Positions 22,211-23,970 of a stretch of DNA of 23,970 bases are shown here, piece by piece (the first letter of the stretch is position 1; each line of letters opens with the position of its first letter). Under the pieces are notes generated by a model, which worked only from the letters and a program-made list of their open reading frames with translations, was not told where the DNA came from and did not search any database. The position numbers and the translations under genes were made by a program. The stretch comes from JAWLDB01 sp041686915 (GTDB taxonomy: Bacteria > Bacillota > UBA994 > UBA5500). Where the stretch lies: positions 1-23,970 of the forward strand of contig JAWLDB010000021.1 in assembly GCA_041686915.1 (NCBI GenBank), read 5' to 3'.

Positions 22211-22487
22211 TTGCTCGCATAGATAGTAATTGCGGACAAGAAGCAAAAACATCTATGCAGGGGGTGGGTAGGCTGGCTGAGAAGAAGGATCCCAAGAAGT
22301 CCCCAAGGGAAACTAACGGCCCTGTTGTTGGTACGGGGCCAACCCGGGGTCAGAACAGAGCGAGGAATAGCGATGGAACCTGGCGTAAAAAGCGCGCAGA
22401 CGCGGGAAAACCGCGTGGCCCGAGAGCCTAACAGCTTATGGGTAATTAACGCATAAGACCGCAGTCTATCTAACGACTGCGGTTTTT
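22211..22487 (+). ncRNA. candidate structured non-coding RNA
   Basis: No coding frame explains this stretch. It contains successive stems: GCATAGAT (22217-22224) with ATCTATGC (22251-22258); GGCCCTGT (22318-22325) with ACGGGGCC (22333-22340), or alternatively GTTGG (22327-22331) with CCAAC (22339-22343); ACGCGG-GAAAA-CCGCGT (22400-22416); CTTATG (22435-22440) with CATAAG (22452-22457); and last a terminator hairpin 22455-22487. Unpaired stretches such as GGCTGAGAAGAAGG (from 22275) and GAGGAATAGCGATGG (from 22362) could be conserved. The order GCTGAGA...ATAGCG recalls the HEARO/omega RNA of IscB-IsrB elements, but no nuclease gene follows and I could not verify the match. No clear promoter was found. 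Confidence 0.45.
22455..22487 (+). terminator. GACCGCAGTC-family terminator of the RNA
   Basis: ACCGCAGTC (22458-22466) pairs perfectly with GACTGCGGT (22475-22483), extended by A-T and G-T pairs, followed by TTTTT. It shares its stem with the hairpins at 5933-5965, 9997-10029 and 12905-12930. It slightly overlaps the CTTATG/CATAAG stem, so the two may compete. Confidence 0.85.
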
Positions 22488-22592
22488 CCCATTGCCAGGG
22501 AAGCATCACCAATAATTGCTTAGAGGGAATTCCCTACAGTTCTTGAATTTAGAAGCAGATACCTATCTTCAACAGCAGGGGGAAGCAACACA

Positions 22593-23970
22593 GTGAACTT
22601 GTGGAAAAGAAGCTTTATCTTACTACTGATGGCTTTGGTGCTCATCGGCTCCATGCCAATTATGGTCAGGGAGACTGTGGCAGCAACCGCTACTTCCCAG
22701 GCAGCTCACAGCAGGCTGCCCAACACGATTGCGCTCTTCATCGGCAGCCAACGTGCAATCGTTAACAACACTTTCACCATGATTGACGAACGAACTCCCC
22801 TGACCAAGCCGCTCATCAAGAACGCGCGGACGCTCGTACCGATGCGGTTTATCTCGGAGAAATTGGGTGCCGAAGTGGGCTGGGATGAACCGAGCAAGAC
22901 GGCAAGTGCGGCGCTTGGCAACATAAACATCGCCATGAAGGTAGGCAGCAAGGTGATCAGCATCAACGACAAGAGGGTGACCCTTGACGTTGCGCCCATT
23001 GTCACCAACGGGCGCACCTTTGTCCCGCTGAGGGCTATCTCGGAAGCATTCGGTAAGGAAGTTTTCTACGACCGCGACCTGATTGTAATCAGCGATGGGG
23101 TTGTACTGGACGCTGTGACAGACAAGACCCTGATTACAGAGATTATCGGCTGGTTCAGATCAGCGAAGATACCTGCTTGGGAACAAGTGCAGAACACCAA
23201 GACTCTACAGCAACTGGCGGCGCTGGATGAGAGTGTCGTGCTCGTGTATGGATATGATGCAGCAGGGGAGGTAATCTCCCAAGGCAGTGGTTTTTCATTG
23301 GGCAACAATCTGTTTGCCACCTGTTTGCATGTGCTTTCAGGCGCAGCCTATTATGAGATAGTCGACGATGCTGGCAATGCATACGAGATCGCAGGCGCGG
23401 TCAACTACTCGGAAGACTATGACCTGGCCGTAATTCGCACGAAAACCCCCCTTGCTATGCCGGCTTTACCGTTCAGTCGCCTGGCTACAGTCAATAAAGG
23501 GGATGCGATGGTTACCATCGGCAGCCCGATGGGATTGCAGAACACCATTACGCAAGGCATTATCAGCAACGTCCACTCAGTTGAGGGTGTCGACCTTATT
23601 CAGATCAGTGCCCAGCTGGCACCCGGCAGCTCCGGCGGTCCCGTGCTAAACATGAACGGCGAAGTAATTGGGATTGCCGCATTTGGCATTGAGGGGACAG
23701 ACTTCAACTTTGTTGTTCCGGTAGATTACCTGCTGCCACTCGTTGAACAGTTTCGGGATATTGCGCTTGATGATATGCCGGTTGTGCCAGTTCCCGACAT
23801 TGAGGCGATAGAGGATGGGAGCAATGAGGGATCGGTGCCTGCAACCGGTGTGTTGGAGCCCGCGGACAATATCGCCTTGTCCTTTCAACCGGCTGACTTA
23901 GCGCTGCATCCTTCTGCGCCGATCGTATATGCTATCGACGCAGGTACTCAGTCAGTGCATGCAATTAACT
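22593..23970 (+). CDS. secreted trypsin-like serine protease with copper-amine-oxidase-N stalk (partial)
   Basis: 459 codons are open from a GTG at 22593 to the window end, so the C-terminus is missing. CAGGGGGA lies 9 bases before the GTG. Residues 1-35 are a signal peptide (LWKRSFILLLMALVLIGSM, with Ala-rich cleavage region VAATA). About 45-168 is a copper-amine-oxidase-N-like stalk domain (LVPMRFISEKLGAEVGW and FVPLRAISEAFGKEVFYD, two repeats). From about 215 to 375 is an HtrA-type trypsin fold with the triad His246 (TCLHVLSGA), Asp277 (EDYDLAVIR) and Ser347 (APGSSGGPV). After an acidic linker the start of another module (YAIDAGTQSVHAIN) may be a beta-propeller or wall-binding repeat. It is probably a surface-bound quality-control or processing protease. 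Confidence 0.85.
   Translation, partial: MNLWKRSFILLLMALVLIGSMPIMVRETVAATATSQAAHSRLPNTIALFIGSQRAIVNNTFTMIDERTPLTKPLIKNARTLVPMRFISEKLGAEVGWDEPSKTASAALGNINIAMKVGSKVISINDKRVTLDVAPIVTNGRTFVPLRAISEAFGKEVFYDRDLIVISDGVVLDAVTDKTLITEIIGWFRSAKIPAWEQVQNTKTLQQLAALDESVVLVYGYDAAGEVISQGSGFSLGNNLFATCLHVLSGAAYYEIVDDAGNAYEIAGAVNYSEDYDLAVIRTKTPLAMPALPFSRLATVNKGDAMVTIGSPMGLQNTITQGIISNVHSVEGVDLIQISAQLAPGSSGGPVLNMNGEVIGIAAFGIEGTDFNFVVPVDYLLPLVEQFRDIALDDMPVVPVPDIEAIEDGSNEGSVPATGVLEPADNIALSFQPADLALHPSAPIVYAIDAGTQSVHAIN

Noticed and set aside
22211..22487. RNase P RNA, tmRNA or 6S RNA
   Set aside because: The conserved cores expected for these (for example the RNase P GAGGAAAGTC and ACAGAA blocks, or a tmRNA tag and CCA end) are not present.

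Overview
The window looks like a chromosomal segment of an anaerobic or microaerophilic spore-former-type Bacillota, most likely a Clostridia or Peptococcaceae-like lineage. The reasons are strong AGGAGG-type ribosome-binding sites with frequent GTG and TTG starts, a flavodiiron NO/O2 reductase, a copper-amine-oxidase-N (stalk) secreted protease, a YhaO/YhaN-like Mre11/Rad50 pair, a DUF2975-XRE pair, and intergenic GGGAC-centred palindromes that I associate with that group. The species cannot be fixed from the sequence. I see no tRNA, rRNA, CRISPR array, transposase or prophage gene.

Layout. 1-1430: two minus-strand envelope genes, a membrane-anchored DUF1287 hydrolase-like protein and a small predicted lipoprotein. 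1717-5006: three plus-strand units, an FMN-binding-type lipoprotein, a fumarylacetoacetate hydrolase (FAH)-family enzyme and an N-acyl-D-amino-acid deacylase, each followed by its own terminator. 5188-7288: a Cys-rich DUF5714 protein and two GNAT acetyltransferases. 7495-9906: a compact stress operon made of a flavodiiron protein, an Rrf2 regulator with three cysteines at IscR/NsrR spacing, and a DUF438-hemerythrin protein. 9907-10550: a graveyard of gene fragments (acetyltransferase, RCC1, copper-amine-oxidase-N) plus terminators. 10639-12870: a PAS/GGDEF/HD-GYP c-di-GMP protein. 12939-15257 (minus): a DUF2975, XRE regulator and DUF4173 membrane operon with a TTATCG inverted repeat upstream. 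15486-16834: rsgA behind a leader ORF and an attenuator-like hairpin pair, apparently starting at an ATA codon. 16901-18145: a CGGC-domain protein and an HD phosphohydrolase. 18371-21900: the overlapping Mre11/Rad50-like pair. 21941-22141: a self-contained unit for a 27-residue membrane peptide. 22211-22487: a candidate structured non-coding RNA ending in a terminator. 22593 to the window end: the start of a secreted trypsin-like protease that runs off the edge.

Two families of intergenic inverted repeats tie the window together. One has a GACCGCAGTC/GACTGCGGTC stem and acts as the terminator at four places. The other is a GAGAC...GGGAC-A-GTCCC...GTCTC palindrome, with two good copies and several decayed ones. 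The two often sit side by side at gene ends. The best candidates for undescribed biology are the 22.2-22.5 kb RNA, the rsgA leader and its start codon, and the 27-residue peptide unit.
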